This document shows positions 8,248-16,400 of a DNA stretch of 39,570 nt, one piece after another (the stretch's first letter is position 1; every line of letters starts with the position of its first letter). The notes beneath the pieces were generated by a model that did no database searches, was not told the DNA's origin, and worked only from the letters and a program-made list of their open reading frames with translations. The translations under genes were made by a program, and so were the position numbers. Origin of the DNA: an uncultured Kiritimatiellota bacterium (GTDB lineage Bacteria; Verrucomicrobiota; Kiritimatiellia; RFP12; DVOR01); contig CALXMT010000023.1 of the NCBI GenBank assembly GCA_944389545.1, forward strand, positions 1-39,570, in the 5' to 3' direction.

Positions 8248-8393
8248 ACCCTATAAGGGTCGCCCTCAGACCCTATAAGGGTTGACCATGGACCACTATA
8301 GGGGTCGACATCGGACCCTTATAGGGTCTCATAGCGGACCCCTATAGGGTCTCACCCCCGACCCTTATAGGGTCTCATCACCCACCCTTAAGG
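8248..8393. repeat. Array of seven 13-bp palindromes at 22-23-bp spacing (family F)
   Basis: Units of the form ACCCNTATAGGGT or ACCCTATAAGGGT start at 8248, 8270, 8292, 8315, 8338, 8361 and 8384; the last is partial. Arms ACCC(T)/(A)GGGT flank an A/T core and are joined by 9-10-bp spacers, several sharing GGTCTCAT-type flanks. Two decayed units recur at 39419-39451. The constant two-helical-turn spacing puts every palindrome on one face of the DNA, as in operator, iteron or partition-site arrays. The function is unknown. Confidence 0.85.
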
Positions 8394-8410
8394 CCTCCGC
8401 AGAAAATGCA

Positions 8411-8552
8411 GGCGGTTTGGAAGCTTGGAAGTTTGGAGGTTTGGAAGCTTGGAGGAGCCACGGAGGTTTAAGCCCGAGCCGCCGCCCTTGGCGGCGATGA
8501 AGCCTCACGCTGCGCAACTACCACAAAGAACAAGGGGCGCGCTAGCGCCCCA
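8411..8552 (-). repeat. Inverted family A repeat copy
   Basis: GGAAGTTTGGAGGTTTGGAA and GCCGCCCTTGGCGGCGATGA are the reverse complement of the family A tail and hairpin seen at 131-500. The copy ends in a GGGGCGCGCTAGCGCCCC hairpin (~8534-8551), just upstream of the S1 gene promoter. Confidence 0.75.
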
Positions 8553-8574
8553 CCTTTTCTAGAGGCGCGGGTTT

Positions 8575-8583
8575 TGGTAGAAT
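8575..8583 (+). promoter_or_regulatory. Extended -10 element of the S1 gene (TGG-TAGAAT)
   Basis: TGGTAGAAT fits the window's recurring TGN-TAnnnT form. It leaves a ~25-nt leader containing the ribosome-binding site AGAGGAG before the ATG at 8614. No good -35 is visible. Confidence 0.5.
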
Positions 8584-8613
8584 ACGCCCCGTTTTTGCTA
8601 GAAGAGGAGTACC

Positions 8614-9807
8614 ATGAAGGATTCCAAAGCCGATTTCGCCGCCCTGCTCGCCGCCAGCGGGATGGATTACCGCCGCGGGTTCAACCCCGGTGAAGAAGTG
8701 CGCGCCACCGTCGTTTCCACCAAGGGCCACTATGTGGTGATTGACGTGGGTGCGAAGGACGAAGGCGTGGTGCCCAAAGAGGAGTTCATCCTGGAGGATG
8801 GCACGCTCCGCGCGAAAGAGGGCGAGCGCCTCACGGTGTGGTTCGTCGGCATGCGCCAGGGCAACCTACTCTTCACGGCCCGCAACAAGGCCACGGGCCG
8901 CGGCGACGCGGCGCTCCGCCAGGCCTTCGAGGCCGGCACGCCCATCGATGGCCTGGTGAAGGGCGAGGTGAAGGGCGGCTACGAAGTGGAAGTGGCCGGC
9001 CAGCGCGCCTTCTGCCCCTACTCCCAGATGGATCTCCACCGCGCCAAGGACGCCGCGGAGTACATCGGCACCAAGCAAACCTTCCTCATCTCCGAGTATG
9101 GCGAGGACGACCGCGGGAGCAACCTCATCGTGTCGCGCCGGGCCCTGCTCGAGCGTGAGCGCAACGCCAAGAAGGGCGCCCTGCTGGCCGAACTGGCCGA
9201 GGGGCAGGTCCGCGAGGGCACCGTCACGCGCGTGATGGACTTCGGCGTCTTCGTCGACCTCGGCGGCGCGGAGGGCCTGGTGCCCACGCGCGAGATGTCC
9301 TGGGACCGCGGTGCGAAGCCCGAAGACCTGGCCAAGCCCGGCGACACCGTGGAGGTGCTGGTGCAGCACTTCGACCCCGTCACCGAGCGCATCTCCCTCT
9401 CCCTGCGCGCCCTGCGCCAGAACCCCTGGGAAGCCTTCGCCGCGCAGTACCGCGTGGGTGACGTGCTCAACGCGAAGATCGTCCGCATCACCACCTTCGG
9501 CGCCTTCGCCCAGCTCACCCCCGGCGTGGACGGCCTGCTCTCGAACGGCCGCCTGGCCGCCCTGGCCAAGGGCCGCCGCATCGCCTCCGCCCACGAGGTC
9601 GTGGAAGAGGGCCAGACCCTTGAAGTGAAGATCGAGTCCATCGACGCCAACGAGCACAAGATCGCCCTCAAACCCGTCACCGCCGAGGAGCCCGTCAAGG
9701 ACGCCCCCGCGAACGACCCCGACAGCGACCCCTCCGCCTGGATCCGCGCCAACCGCGCCAAGAACGCCGGACTGGGGAACAATCCCTTCGCGGGGCTCAA
9801 CCTTTGA
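8614..9807 (+). CDS. S1-domain RNA-binding protein (short ribosomal protein S1-like)
   Basis: The product is 397 aa, started by ATG with AGAGGAG 7 nt upstream. Four S1/OB-fold repeats are visible: ~24-95 (GEEVRATVVSTKGHYVVIDV), ~108-176 (a degenerate repeat with GYEVEVAGQRAFCPYSQMD), ~195-264 (VREGTVTRVMDFGVFVDLGG, the most canonical) and ~280-350 (LNAKIVRITTFGAFAQLTPG). Such proteins bind single-stranded mRNA at the ribosome and help initiation. Proteobacterial S1 has six domains and ~557 residues, so this is a shortened form; it could be the only S1 of the organism or an accessory paralogue. A small gene overlaps its stop codon. Confidence 0.85.
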   Translation: MKDSKADFAALLAASGMDYRRGFNPGEEVRATVVSTKGHYVVIDVGAKDEGVVPKEEFILEDGTLRAKEGERLTVWFVGMRQGNLLFTARNKATGRGDAALRQAFEAGTPIDGLVKGEVKGGYEVEVAGQRAFCPYSQMDLHRAKDAAEYIGTKQTFLISEYGEDDRGSNLIVSRRALLERERNAKKGALLAELAEGQVREGTVTRVMDFGVFVDLGGAEGLVPTREMSWDRGAKPEDLAKPGDTVEVLVQHFDPVTERISLSLRALRQNPWEAFAAQYRVGDVLNAKIVRITTFGAFAQLTPGVDGLLSNGRLAALAKGRRIASAHEVVEEGQTLEVKIESIDANEHKIALKPVTAEEPVKDAPANDPDSDPSAWIRANRAKNAGLGNNPFAGLNL

Positions 9808-10409
9808 CGCCCCCCATCAACCTCTACTTCGACGCGCACGCCCGCACCCGGTTGCGTTACTGGGCCGCGGGCGCGCCGCGTGAGCGCGTCCTCCCCTGCC
9901 CCGCCGCCCTGCTCATGGCCCCGCCCGACCCCGAGGCCGAGGTGACGGGCCGCGTCCTCACCACGCCGCACGAGGCCCTCTTCCACGCCTTCCGCACCAT
10001 GCCGTTGCGCCCGGAACTCGACTGGATCCTGGCGCCGGGCGAGGCCTTCACGCCCCTCTGGCGCACCGTCTTCGACAAGTTGCTGGAGATGCTCCGCCGT
10101 CCCCCCGAGGCGCGCTGGTGCGTCCGCGGCGAACCGGGCTGGTTCCTGCAGTTCGGTCTGCGCGAGGCCGATGGGAGCTACACAATGGCCGCGCTCATCC
10201 TCCCCAACGGCAAGCCCGCCGTCCTCACCTTTCGCGCGGAGGACCTCATTGAGGCCCTTCCCCCACCCCGCCCCTTCGCCGAGATGGAGGTCATCTCTCA
10301 GGCGGACGGCCTCCCCGCCCAGACCGACCGCGTCCCCTGGGACACGCGCGTCCGCCTGCCCATCGCCACCCCCGGCGCCGCCCTTCTCTCATTTCGGCTG
10401 ATTAGCTGA
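9804..10409 (+). CDS. Hypothetical protein coupled to the S1 gene
   Basis: The product is 201 aa with no family recognised. A TTG start gives a TTGA overlap with the upstream stop; the next in-frame ATG (~9914) would remove MTPPINLYFDAHARTRLRYW, whose codon use matches the genes around it, so I prefer TTG. The chain has alternating hydrophobic and charged strands, an EARWCVRGEPGWFLQFGLRE stretch and no membrane segment or signal peptide, suggesting a small cytoplasmic alpha/beta protein. The final residues (SFRLIS) and the stop fall inside a short GCTGATT tandem repeat (10398-10432), so the original C-terminus may have been replaced by repeat sequence. Co-expression with the S1 protein is inferred from the overlap. 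Confidence 0.6.
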   Translation: MTPPINLYFDAHARTRLRYWAAGAPRERVLPCPAALLMAPPDPEAEVTGRVLTTPHEALFHAFRTMPLRPELDWILAPGEAFTPLWRTVFDKLLEMLRRPPEARWCVRGEPGWFLQFGLREADGSYTMAALILPNGKPAVLTFRAEDLIEALPPPRPFAEMEVISQADGLPAQTDRVPWDTRVRLPIATPGAALLSFRLIS

Positions 10410-10432
10410 TTCGCTGATTGGCTGATTGGTCA
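10398..10432 (+). repeat. Short tandem repeat (GCTGATTn)
   Basis: About four units of GCTGATTN (GCTGATTA, GCTGATTC, GCTGATTG, GCTGATTG) straddle the stop codon of the preceding gene. A similar CAATCAACCAATCAGCC occurs at about 19916, in inverse sense. Confidence 0.7.
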
Positions 10433-10456
10433 CAGGCCTCACCCCATCAATAGGTA

Positions 10457-10556
10457 ACCGCAAAGACGCGAGGGTGGGCGCGAAACGCTTCGGGCTCCGT
10501 CGGTCGCTCTGCGGCTTCGCCGCTGACCGCGCCCGCCGCCCTCCGTTTCGCGCCTT
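10457..10556 (-). repeat. Family C element, copy 2 (inverted)
   Basis: This is the reverse complement of the element at 4960-5060, from ACCGCAAAGACGCGAGGGTG to CCCTCCGTTTCGCGCCTT, with the same GCGGCTTCGCCGC hairpin and length. Confidence 0.8.
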
Positions 10557-10600
10557 GTCAGATAAAAAGCAGGGGTGTGGGGCAACGCCCCACCAAAAAA

Positions 10601-10905
10601 GACCAAGCATCCAAGCCTCTAAGCTTCCAAGCTTCCCTAGAGCGTCCTGCGTGCGATAGCACGTCCTTAATCTGCTCAAAATCTGCGGAATCTGCGGTTC
10701 CCCAATCTGGCACTCTTTCAGTGTACGGTCTTATCGCCGCCAAAGGCGGCTGCCCAGGATTCAACCTCTGTGGCTCCTCCAAGCCTCCAAACCTCCAAAC
10801 TTCCAAGCTTCCCTGAAGCGTCCTGCCGGCGGTAGCCGGCCCCAAATCTGCCAAAATCTGCACAATCTGCGGTTCCCATTCTGGCAGTCCTTGTGCCCAT
10901 TCTGG
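10601..10905 (+). repeat. About 1.5 tandem family A-type repeats
   Basis: Two rounds of the series CTCCAAGCTTCC tail, GCGTCCTGC with a short palindrome (GTGCGATAGCAC, then GCCGGCGGTAGCCGGC), AAATCTGC units and GGTTCCC-ATTCTGGCA, with a GCCGCCAAAGGCGGC hairpin between. The rest of 10410-11195 consists of other repeat families; no gene was seen. Confidence 0.75.
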
Positions 10906-10921
10906 AGTACTGGAAGCCGCG

Positions 10922-11051
10922 GTAGGACACATAGGACCTATAGGACGACTAGGATGGCGACTGTCGCCGCTTTGCACAACGGCCTCACCGTCGCCCCGCA
11001 GGGGCGTTCCGTTCTCCGTTCTCCGTTCTCCGGGGCGGCGTAAGCCGCCCC
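10922..11051 (-). repeat. Family B element (inverted), left flank of dinB
   Basis: It runs from GTAGGACACATAGGACCTAT through GCTTTGCACAACGGCCTCAC and three GTTCTCC units to the hairpin GGGGCGGC-GTAA-GCCGCCCC. Its reverse complement matches 12340-12540 on the far side of dinB over both ends. Confidence 0.8.
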
Positions 11052-11170
11052 TTGTTCTTTGTGGTAGCCGCGCAGCGTTCGGCTTCATCGCCGCCAAGGG
11101 CGGCGGCTCGGGCTTCAACCTCCGGGGCTCCTCCAAGCTTCCAAACCTCCAAACTTCCAAACCTCCAATC
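11052..11170 (+). repeat. Family A repeat copy upstream of dinB
   Basis: It contains TTTGTGGTAGCCGCGCAGCG, the GCCGCCAAGGGCGGCGGC hairpin and the CTCCAAGCTTCCAAACCTCC tail, ending immediately before the dinB promoter. Confidence 0.8.
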
Positions 11171-11177
11171 CGCCCTT

Positions 11178-11186
11178 TGCTAAAAT
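11178..11186 (+). promoter_or_regulatory. Extended -10 element of dinB (TGC-TAAAAT)
   Basis: TGCTAAAAT ends 9 nt before the ATG at 11196. The start of transcription would fall at or within a few bases of the start codon, although a weak AAAGG lies between. No LexA-type operator was recognised. Confidence 0.45.
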
Positions 11187-11195
11187 AAAGGTACG

Positions 11196-12338
11196 ATGAT
11201 TCTGCATGTGGACATGGATGCTTTCTTTGCGGCGGTCGAGCAACACGACCACCCGGAGTGGCGCGGCAAACCGGTCATCGTCGGTGCGCCGCCGGACAAG
11301 CGCGGCGTGGTCTCCACCTGCTCCTACGAGGCGCGGAAGTTTGGCGTCCATTCGGCCATGCCGTCACGTCAGGCCTATCAACTCTGTCCGCAAGGCATCT
11401 TCGTGCGCGGCCGCATGGCTCGTTACAAAGAGGTCAGCGACCAGATCTTCGCCATCTTCGGCCGCTTCACGCCGCTCGTCGAGGGACTCTCCATTGATGA
11501 GGCCTTCCTGGACGTCACGGGCGTGCGCCGTCTCTTCGGCGAACCCGAGGCCATCGCCCGCCAAATCAAGGCGCAAATCCTCGCCGAGACAGGCCTCACC
11601 TGCTCCATCGGCGTGGCCCCGAACAAACTCCTTGCCAAGCTCGCCAGCGAGGAACGCAAGCCCGACGGACTCTTCGTGGTGCCCGCCGACCGCCAAGCCT
11701 GTCTGACCTGGCTCGCCTCCAAACCCCTGCGCGCGCTCTGGGGCATCGGCCCAAAGGTCGCCGACCTCCTCCTCCAAAACAACATCGCCACCGTGCGCGA
11801 CCTCCAGTCCACCAACCCCGACCGCCTGCGCAACATCGTCGGCCCCGCCCTCGCCGAGCACCTGATGAACGTCGCCTTCGGCCGGGATTCCCGCGTCGTC
11901 TCCACCGAGCGCGAGGAGAAATCCCTCTCCCGCGAGCACACCTACCCCGAGGACACCCTCGACCGCGACCAGCTCCGCGCCGACCTCCGCGCCATCGCCG
12001 AGGACGTCGGCCGCCGCCTCCGCAAACACGGCTTCTGGGCCCGCACCGCCCGCCTCAAGATTCGCTACGCCGGCTTCCGCACCGTCACCCGCCAGGCCCC
12101 CTTCCCCACCCCCGTCTGCGACGACTTCGCCCTGCGCGACGCCGCTTGGGCCCTCCTCGACCGCCATCTCGAACCCGAGACGCCCGTCCGTCTCATCGGC
12201 TTCGGCGTCGACAACCTCACCGATTCCCCCCTCCCCACGGACGACCTCTTCGCCGCCGTCTCCGCCCCACCCCGCGACCGTCTGGAGCGCCTCTCCCGCA
12301 CCCTCGATGCCCTCCGCGCCAAAGGCGCCCACCTCTGA
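11196..12338 (+). CDS. dinB: DNA polymerase IV (Y-family translesion polymerase)
   Basis: The product is 380 aa, the usual length for a DinB without a C-terminal extension. It opens MILHVDMDAFFAAVEQHD, where Asp6 is the first metal ligand; SIDEAFLDVTG supplies Asp101 and Glu102, the catalytic pair. CSYEARKFGVHSAMP is the finger-domain signature, GVAPNKLLAKLAS and ALWGIGPKVADLL (helix-hairpin-helix, thumb) follow, and the last third is the little-finger domain (SREHTYPEDTLDRDQL). No beta-clamp motif is obvious at the end. It copies past damaged template bases. The gene stands alone, flanked by inverted repeat elements, and its stop is followed at once by a GC-rich hairpin. Confidence 0.95.
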   Translation: MILHVDMDAFFAAVEQHDHPEWRGKPVIVGAPPDKRGVVSTCSYEARKFGVHSAMPSRQAYQLCPQGIFVRGRMARYKEVSDQIFAIFGRFTPLVEGLSIDEAFLDVTGVRRLFGEPEAIARQIKAQILAETGLTCSIGVAPNKLLAKLASEERKPDGLFVVPADRQACLTWLASKPLRALWGIGPKVADLLLQNNIATVRDLQSTNPDRLRNIVGPALAEHLMNVAFGRDSRVVSTEREEKSLSREHTYPEDTLDRDQLRADLRAIAEDVGRRLRKHGFWARTARLKIRYAGFRTVTRQAPFPTPVCDDFALRDAAWALLDRHLEPETPVRLIGFGVDNLTDSPLPTDDLFAAVSAPPRDRLERLSRTLDALRAKGAHL

Positions 12339-12339
12339 T

Positions 12340-12540
12340 GGGGCGGCTATGCCGCCCCGGAGAACGGAGCGTGCAGCGGCGAAGCCGCAAACCTTCCACG
12401 GCCACAGAGAACGGAGCGTGCAGGCGCGAAGCGCCAAACCTTCCACGGCCACGGAACGCCCTGATGGGCGACGATGAGGCCATTGTGCAAAGCGGCGAGA
12501 GCCGCCGTCCTAGTCGTCCTATAGGTCCTATATGTCCTAC
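12340..12540 (+). repeat. Family B element, right flank of dinB
   Basis: It opens with the hairpin GGGGCGGC-TAT-GCCGCCCC (12340-12358), two bases after the dinB stop, and includes two rounds of GGAGAACGGAGCGTGCAG and AACCTTCCACGGCCAC. It ends in TCCTAGTCGTCCTATAGGTC and TGTCCTAC, inversely matching 10922-10980. The hairpin might serve as dinB's 3' end. Confidence 0.8.
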
Positions 12541-12644
12541 TGCGTCGTGTTATGGCACGTCGCAGACGTGCCTGCGGGTGCAGGGGGTGTTTCCCCCTGC
12601 CGGGGCGTGGGGCAGCGCCCCACATCCTCTACATTCCTTACTTC

Positions 12645-12745
12645 AAGGCGCGAAACGGAGGGCGGCGGTCGCGGTCAGCGGCGAAGCCGCAGAGCGACCG
12701 ATGGAGCCCGAAGCGGTTCGCGCCCATTGCTGCGTCTTTGCGGTT
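12645..12745 (+). repeat. Family C element, copy 3
   Basis: It runs from AAGGCGCGAAACGGAGGGCG to GCGTCTTTGCGGTT, the same orientation and length as 4960-5060. The remaining stretch to 12854 is a decayed family A-like tract (CCCATTCTGGCAATCCTTCT onward); a GGCACGTCGCAGACGTGCC hairpin lies just before, near 12553. No gene was seen in 12339-12854. Confidence 0.8.
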
Positions 12746-12854
12746 CCCATTCTGGCAATCCTTCTCTGTGTTCCTCTGTTCTCCTCTGTGATTCCCTGTG
12801 TCTACAAAACCTCCCGGGCATACCGTCTCCAGAGCCAACGCCAAAGCCTGTAAC

Positions 12855-12888
12855 AAAAAAAGGAGGGGAGGCACTGGGCCTCCCCTCC
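12855..12888 (-). terminator. Rho-independent terminator of the LamG protein gene
   Basis: Read on the minus strand, GGAGGGGAGG and CCTCCCCTCC form a perfect 10-bp stem around a 7-nt loop, followed by seven Ts. It lies 22 bp beyond the stop of the minus-strand gene. Confidence 0.93.
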
Positions 12889-12910
12889 AAGGTTGAGGTT
12901 TCGCTTGAGT

Positions 12911-15900
12911 TTAGAAAAGGGATTTGAGGTAAGCCGCTTGAGCCTCGGAGGTCGTCTCGGGCGGGACGGCTCGGACGGAGAACTCGAGGCGCTCCGCGTT
13001 CGCGGTTCCCTCGGGGAAGGCAGAGAGAGGGATACGGAAACGACGGGTGAGAGAGGTGCCGGCGGCGGCCTCGGCGGCGAGGTCCTCTTCCGTCACCGGA
13101 TCCGCTTCGATGCCCACGTTGTTCACGGAGAAGACGAGCGTCGTGCCCTCGGCATAGGCGGGGGTGGCGTTCTCAATGTCCGCCACGCCCGCGGGGTCTA
13201 CGATGTGCCCCGTACGGTCGGCGAAGTGGGTGGCGAGGTCGTTGCGGAGCGTCACCTCCAGGAGCACCTGCTCGTTGCCTTCCGCATCCTTCTCGATGGT
13301 GGCGCGGGAGATGCCGAACTCATAAGCCACGATCAAGTCGGCGACGTCAAAGTAGTCGTCCGCATGCGTGGTCTCGCCGGTCGCACGGGCGGTGGGCGTC
13401 TCTTCGCCGTGTGTAGCGAGGGCCGCGACGTTGCGGAAGCAAAGCATCGCCTCGGAGATGTCGGAGGCGGAGAGCACCTTCTCCTTGGCCTGGGTGTAGC
13501 CTTCGGCCTCACCGCCGACGAGGAGCTGGTCTTGGTAGATATCGATGAGCGTTTCCTCCAACGCGTCATTCCAGACGTTCTCGTTACCTTCGGTGCCGTC
13601 AGAGGGGGCGGCGGGTTCGATGAAGCCGGGCTCATCGAAGAAGTAGTTCGCGCCGCCCGCGATGAGGTCCACACGGATGTCCCAACGGTCGTCCGTGCCA
13701 TGGGCGGCCTGGAAGGCGCGGCGGCTCTCCAGGTTCGCCGTGTTCTCCCCGGAGCGCAGGAAGACGAGGCCGTGCTTGGCGTCCGCGGGGGCGGTCACAC
13801 GCACCCGCTTCGTGGCCGTGACCTTCCCCGAGACGACGAAGGCAGGTTCCGTCATTGTGGCCGCGGAGCAGTCGAGCGTCGACCCCTCGTTCAGCGTGAG
13901 CGCCTTGGCCTTGCGGCTGGGCTTGTCGGTGGAGAGGGTTGCGTCGGCGGAAGCGGCAAGGGTCGTGTTCGGGACGTCCTGCCCGAAGGTGAGAAGGCCC
14001 TCGCTCCGGATGGTGCCGATATCGATGTTCAGCCCCGAGAAGGTCATGTTGCAAGCGGCCAGGGTCCCCTCGCCGGTCAGCTTCGTCCCTTCAAGGAACT
14101 TCACGGCATCGACCTCTTTGTCGCAGTCGAAGACACGCAAAGTGCCGTCCACGTCAAGCGTCTCGGAGAGGGTGAGAAGGCCATCGCGCGCGACCAGTCG
14201 CAGGACATCGCCCTTCTTCCCGCCATCAGGCAACTCGACGGTGAGGGACTTGGCGCGCTTGGCCGCGTTCACGATGAGAGGACTGACCGTCTTGCCGTCC
14301 ACCAAGCAAACATTCAAGCGGGCCGCGTGCTGGAAGGCTTCCTCCACCTCGTCCTCGGCAATCTGTTCACCGTCATAGCTACCACGCCGCCACGGTTGTT
14401 TCGAGAAGGCATGTTCGTCCTCACTCTCGCTCCCGCCCGCACTCTCAGGGACATCGGCAAGATCAAGGTAAATCGGCTCAATCTGCTTGAAGTACCACGC
14501 GACAAGACCTTGCCTCGAGAAGATGGAGACATCCTGTCCATTCTCTGTAATCTTCGTCTTATCCGTGATGAGCCACGCGTCATCTTCTTCGTAAGTGGGA
14601 ACGTAGACGGCCTCAGAGACTTGGCCGTAGTCGAGGTTGACGTCCGGGTTCGTGCCGAGCGTGCCGCGGTTGCCGGCGTCGCCGGAGATCTCCTGGGTCA
14701 GCTGGCACTTGACCACGGGGCCCTCAAGGCCGCGCACGCGGGCCTCATCGGCCAGGAAGGTGACGGTGGGGCCGCCGCGCAGGAGGACGATGTCGTTGGA
14801 GAAGTCGCAGACCGAGGCCGCGACCTCGGCGTTCGTGCGGAAGATGCCCGTGGCCGTGGCGTTGTGGTCGACGGTCTCCAGGCCAAGGTCATCGTTGGCA
14901 CTGCCGGTGAAGTAGAGCGTGCCGTATTGGTAGCCCGAGACGCGCGTGGGGTCAAGCGTCACATTCTCAGCGTTCTTAGCGGTTTCCCAGCCGGAACAAG
15001 GCCCAATCTTGACCGTGCCCTCGCCGAAGACCTCAAGCTGGGCGTAAGTGCGGTCAGCGGAGGGGAAAAGCCCGCCCTTCTGCGTATTCACATCGAACGT
15101 GGCCGTCCCGCCCCCGCTCACTTGAATCGCGACAATCGATCCTTCCGCAGGCTCGGCGTAAGTGCCGGAAGAGTTCGTCCAAGTGCCTCCATCCAAATAC
15201 TGACGCTTCCACTGCCCCTCGGCCACCCAATTGTACGACCCGGCGCCAGAAGTGGTGACACTGCGGACATAGCGCACGTCCGTATTGTTGTCGTCGTCCT
15301 TGTGGATATAGGGATAGGCTCGGGCCAGCGTGTAGATTTCCGCCTCATCGAGAGGGCGATCATAAAAGAGGCAAAAGTCAATGCCGCCGTCACTGGTACC
15401 GTACGTGACCGAATTAAAGTGATCATCCCCAAACCAACTCGAGATGTCCCCCATCAGCTTGCCATACTGAAGTCCAGGCGCGATTTCAGGTTCCCCATCG
15501 GGAAGATTCACCGACACCATCAGACGGTCGTTCAGGAAGAGATCCACGTGGCGATTCGCGTAGCGCACCGTGAGCAGATGGAAGGAGTCCGTCAGGCAGG
15601 GAACCTCCACACTGCCAAGCCGCGTGATTGTGTTAGTGGAGTGGTCCCCCCAGAAACTAGCGTTATAGTCGCCATCGGAAATGTACCACAAGATAAGTTC
15701 ATCGCCATTACGGTCGTCTTCGCTAGAGCTTAACGATCCGGTGGTCACGACCAACGTACCCAGCGCCTGGAACTCCGAAGCGACGCCGCTGTGGTTCTCG
15801 CCCAGGGCCAAGACAACGCTGTTCTCGTACTCCGGCATCATGACACGTGTGGAGACCGTCCATTCGGGAATACGGAAGTCGTCCGCATCGGCAAGCCCCT

Positions 15901-16279
15901 TGTTTCGCATCGCCGTCATGAGCGTGCCGGCAGCGACGTAGGGACAATAATCCAAGTCCACGGCCTTGCTCGCCGGGTTCCACGCATCAAAGAACCCATC
16001 ATCGAGCTCCACGACAGTCCCTCCGGGGGAGGCGGAGTCCGAGATCAAGCCGTTGGTGCTGTTGTCGTCCGCGCCGCCATCGCCGAGGGTGAGTCGCCCG
16101 GTATTGATGGTGATGCCGTCATTGGCATTAGAGGGATGCTCGCACTGGACGTTGATGAGGGCATCGTCCAAGAGAGCCGTGAGCGCGGCGTTGTCCGCGG
16201 GGACGGCGTGGAGAGGAGATGTGGGGAGGAGGAGCGCGGCGAGGGCCGCGACTGCAAGGGGCGTTGAAGAACGTTTCAT
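12911..16279 (-). CDS. Large secreted LamG/beta-helix protein
   Basis: The product is 1122 aa. The start at 16279 gives MKRSSTPLAVAALAALLLPT, a clear signal peptide cut near SPLHA, with AAAGGAG 5 nt upstream. Residues ~85-310 form a laminin-G-like (concanavalin-type) sandwich: EWTVSTRVMMPEYENSVVLA, FHLLTVRYANRHVDLFLNDR, then FYDRPLDEAEIYTLARAYP, the usual LamG_3 ending. Residues ~320-900 are Gly/Thr/Val-rich repeats resembling autotransporter-type beta-helix (GTLRVFDCD, TKLTGEGTLAACNMTFSG). Residues 942-1122 share motifs with the end of the C10 protease protein at 542-4693. It probably binds glycans or surfaces outside the cell. It is monocistronic, convergent with dinB and divergent from mfd. 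No catalytic site was recognised. Confidence 0.8.
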   Translation of the reverse strand: MKRSSTPLAVAALAALLLPTSPLHAVPADNAALTALLDDALINVQCEHPSNANDGITINTGRLTLGDGGADDNSTNGLISDSASPGGTVVELDDGFFDAWNPASKAVDLDYCPYVAAGTLMTAMRNKGLADADDFRIPEWTVSTRVMMPEYENSVVLALGENHSGVASEFQALGTLVVTTGSLSSSEDDRNGDELILWYISDGDYNASFWGDHSTNTITRLGSVEVPCLTDSFHLLTVRYANRHVDLFLNDRLMVSVNLPDGEPEIAPGLQYGKLMGDISSWFGDDHFNSVTYGTSDGGIDFCLFYDRPLDEAEIYTLARAYPYIHKDDDNNTDVRYVRSVTTSGAGSYNWVAEGQWKRQYLDGGTWTNSSGTYAEPAEGSIVAIQVSGGGTATFDVNTQKGGLFPSADRTYAQLEVFGEGTVKIGPCSGWETAKNAENVTLDPTRVSGYQYGTLYFTGSANDDLGLETVDHNATATGIFRTNAEVAASVCDFSNDIVLLRGGPTVTFLADEARVRGLEGPVVKCQLTQEISGDAGNRGTLGTNPDVNLDYGQVSEAVYVPTYEEDDAWLITDKTKITENGQDVSIFSRQGLVAWYFKQIEPIYLDLADVPESAGGSESEDEHAFSKQPWRRGSYDGEQIAEDEVEEAFQHAARLNVCLVDGKTVSPLIVNAAKRAKSLTVELPDGGKKGDVLRLVARDGLLTLSETLDVDGTLRVFDCDKEVDAVKFLEGTKLTGEGTLAACNMTFSGLNIDIGTIRSEGLLTFGQDVPNTTLAASADATLSTDKPSRKAKALTLNEGSTLDCSAATMTEPAFVVSGKVTATKRVRVTAPADAKHGLVFLRSGENTANLESRRAFQAAHGTDDRWDIRVDLIAGGANYFFDEPGFIEPAAPSDGTEGNENVWNDALEETLIDIYQDQLLVGGEAEGYTQAKEKVLSASDISEAMLCFRNVAALATHGEETPTARATGETTHADDYFDVADLIVAYEFGISRATIEKDAEGNEQVLLEVTLRNDLATHFADRTGHIVDPAGVADIENATPAYAEGTTLVFSVNNVGIEADPVTEEDLAAEAAAGTSLTRRFRIPLSAFPEGTANAERLEFSVRAVPPETTSEAQAAYLKSLF

Positions 16280-16400
16280 AAGGCTCCTTTCGTGGTCTGC
16301 ACGGATGTGCCCGACATGGCTTCCAAAAGAACGGCGCCCTATTTTACGCAGGCCGGGCTTACGCTCAAGTTTGCTCTCCGTTACTTTTGTGTGATGGCGT

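Noticed and set aside
8248-8393. CRISPR array reading of the phased palindromes
   Set aside because: Units are only 13 bp with 9-10-bp spacers that are themselves partly conserved; CRISPR repeats and spacers are each over 20 bp, and no cas gene is present.
11160-11196. LexA/SOS box before dinB
   Set aside because: No CTG-N10-CAG or GAAC-N4-GTTC type operator is visible in the promoter region.
12550-12575. Small RNA gene suggested by the GGCACGTCGCAGACGTGCC hairpin
   Set aside because: It is an isolated hairpin within repeat-rich DNA, with no promoter, T-run or tRNA-like arms.
12893-15733. Very long open frame antisense to the LamG protein gene
   Set aside because: The opposite strand has a signal peptide, recognisable domains, a ribosome-binding site and a terminator. 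The antisense frame is a by-product of GC-rich third positions.
16341-16350. Extended -10 for the LamG protein gene on the minus strand
   Set aside because: TGCGTAAAAT has two bases rather than one between TG and the hexamer, so it does not fit the motif cleanly; it was left out of the promoter list.
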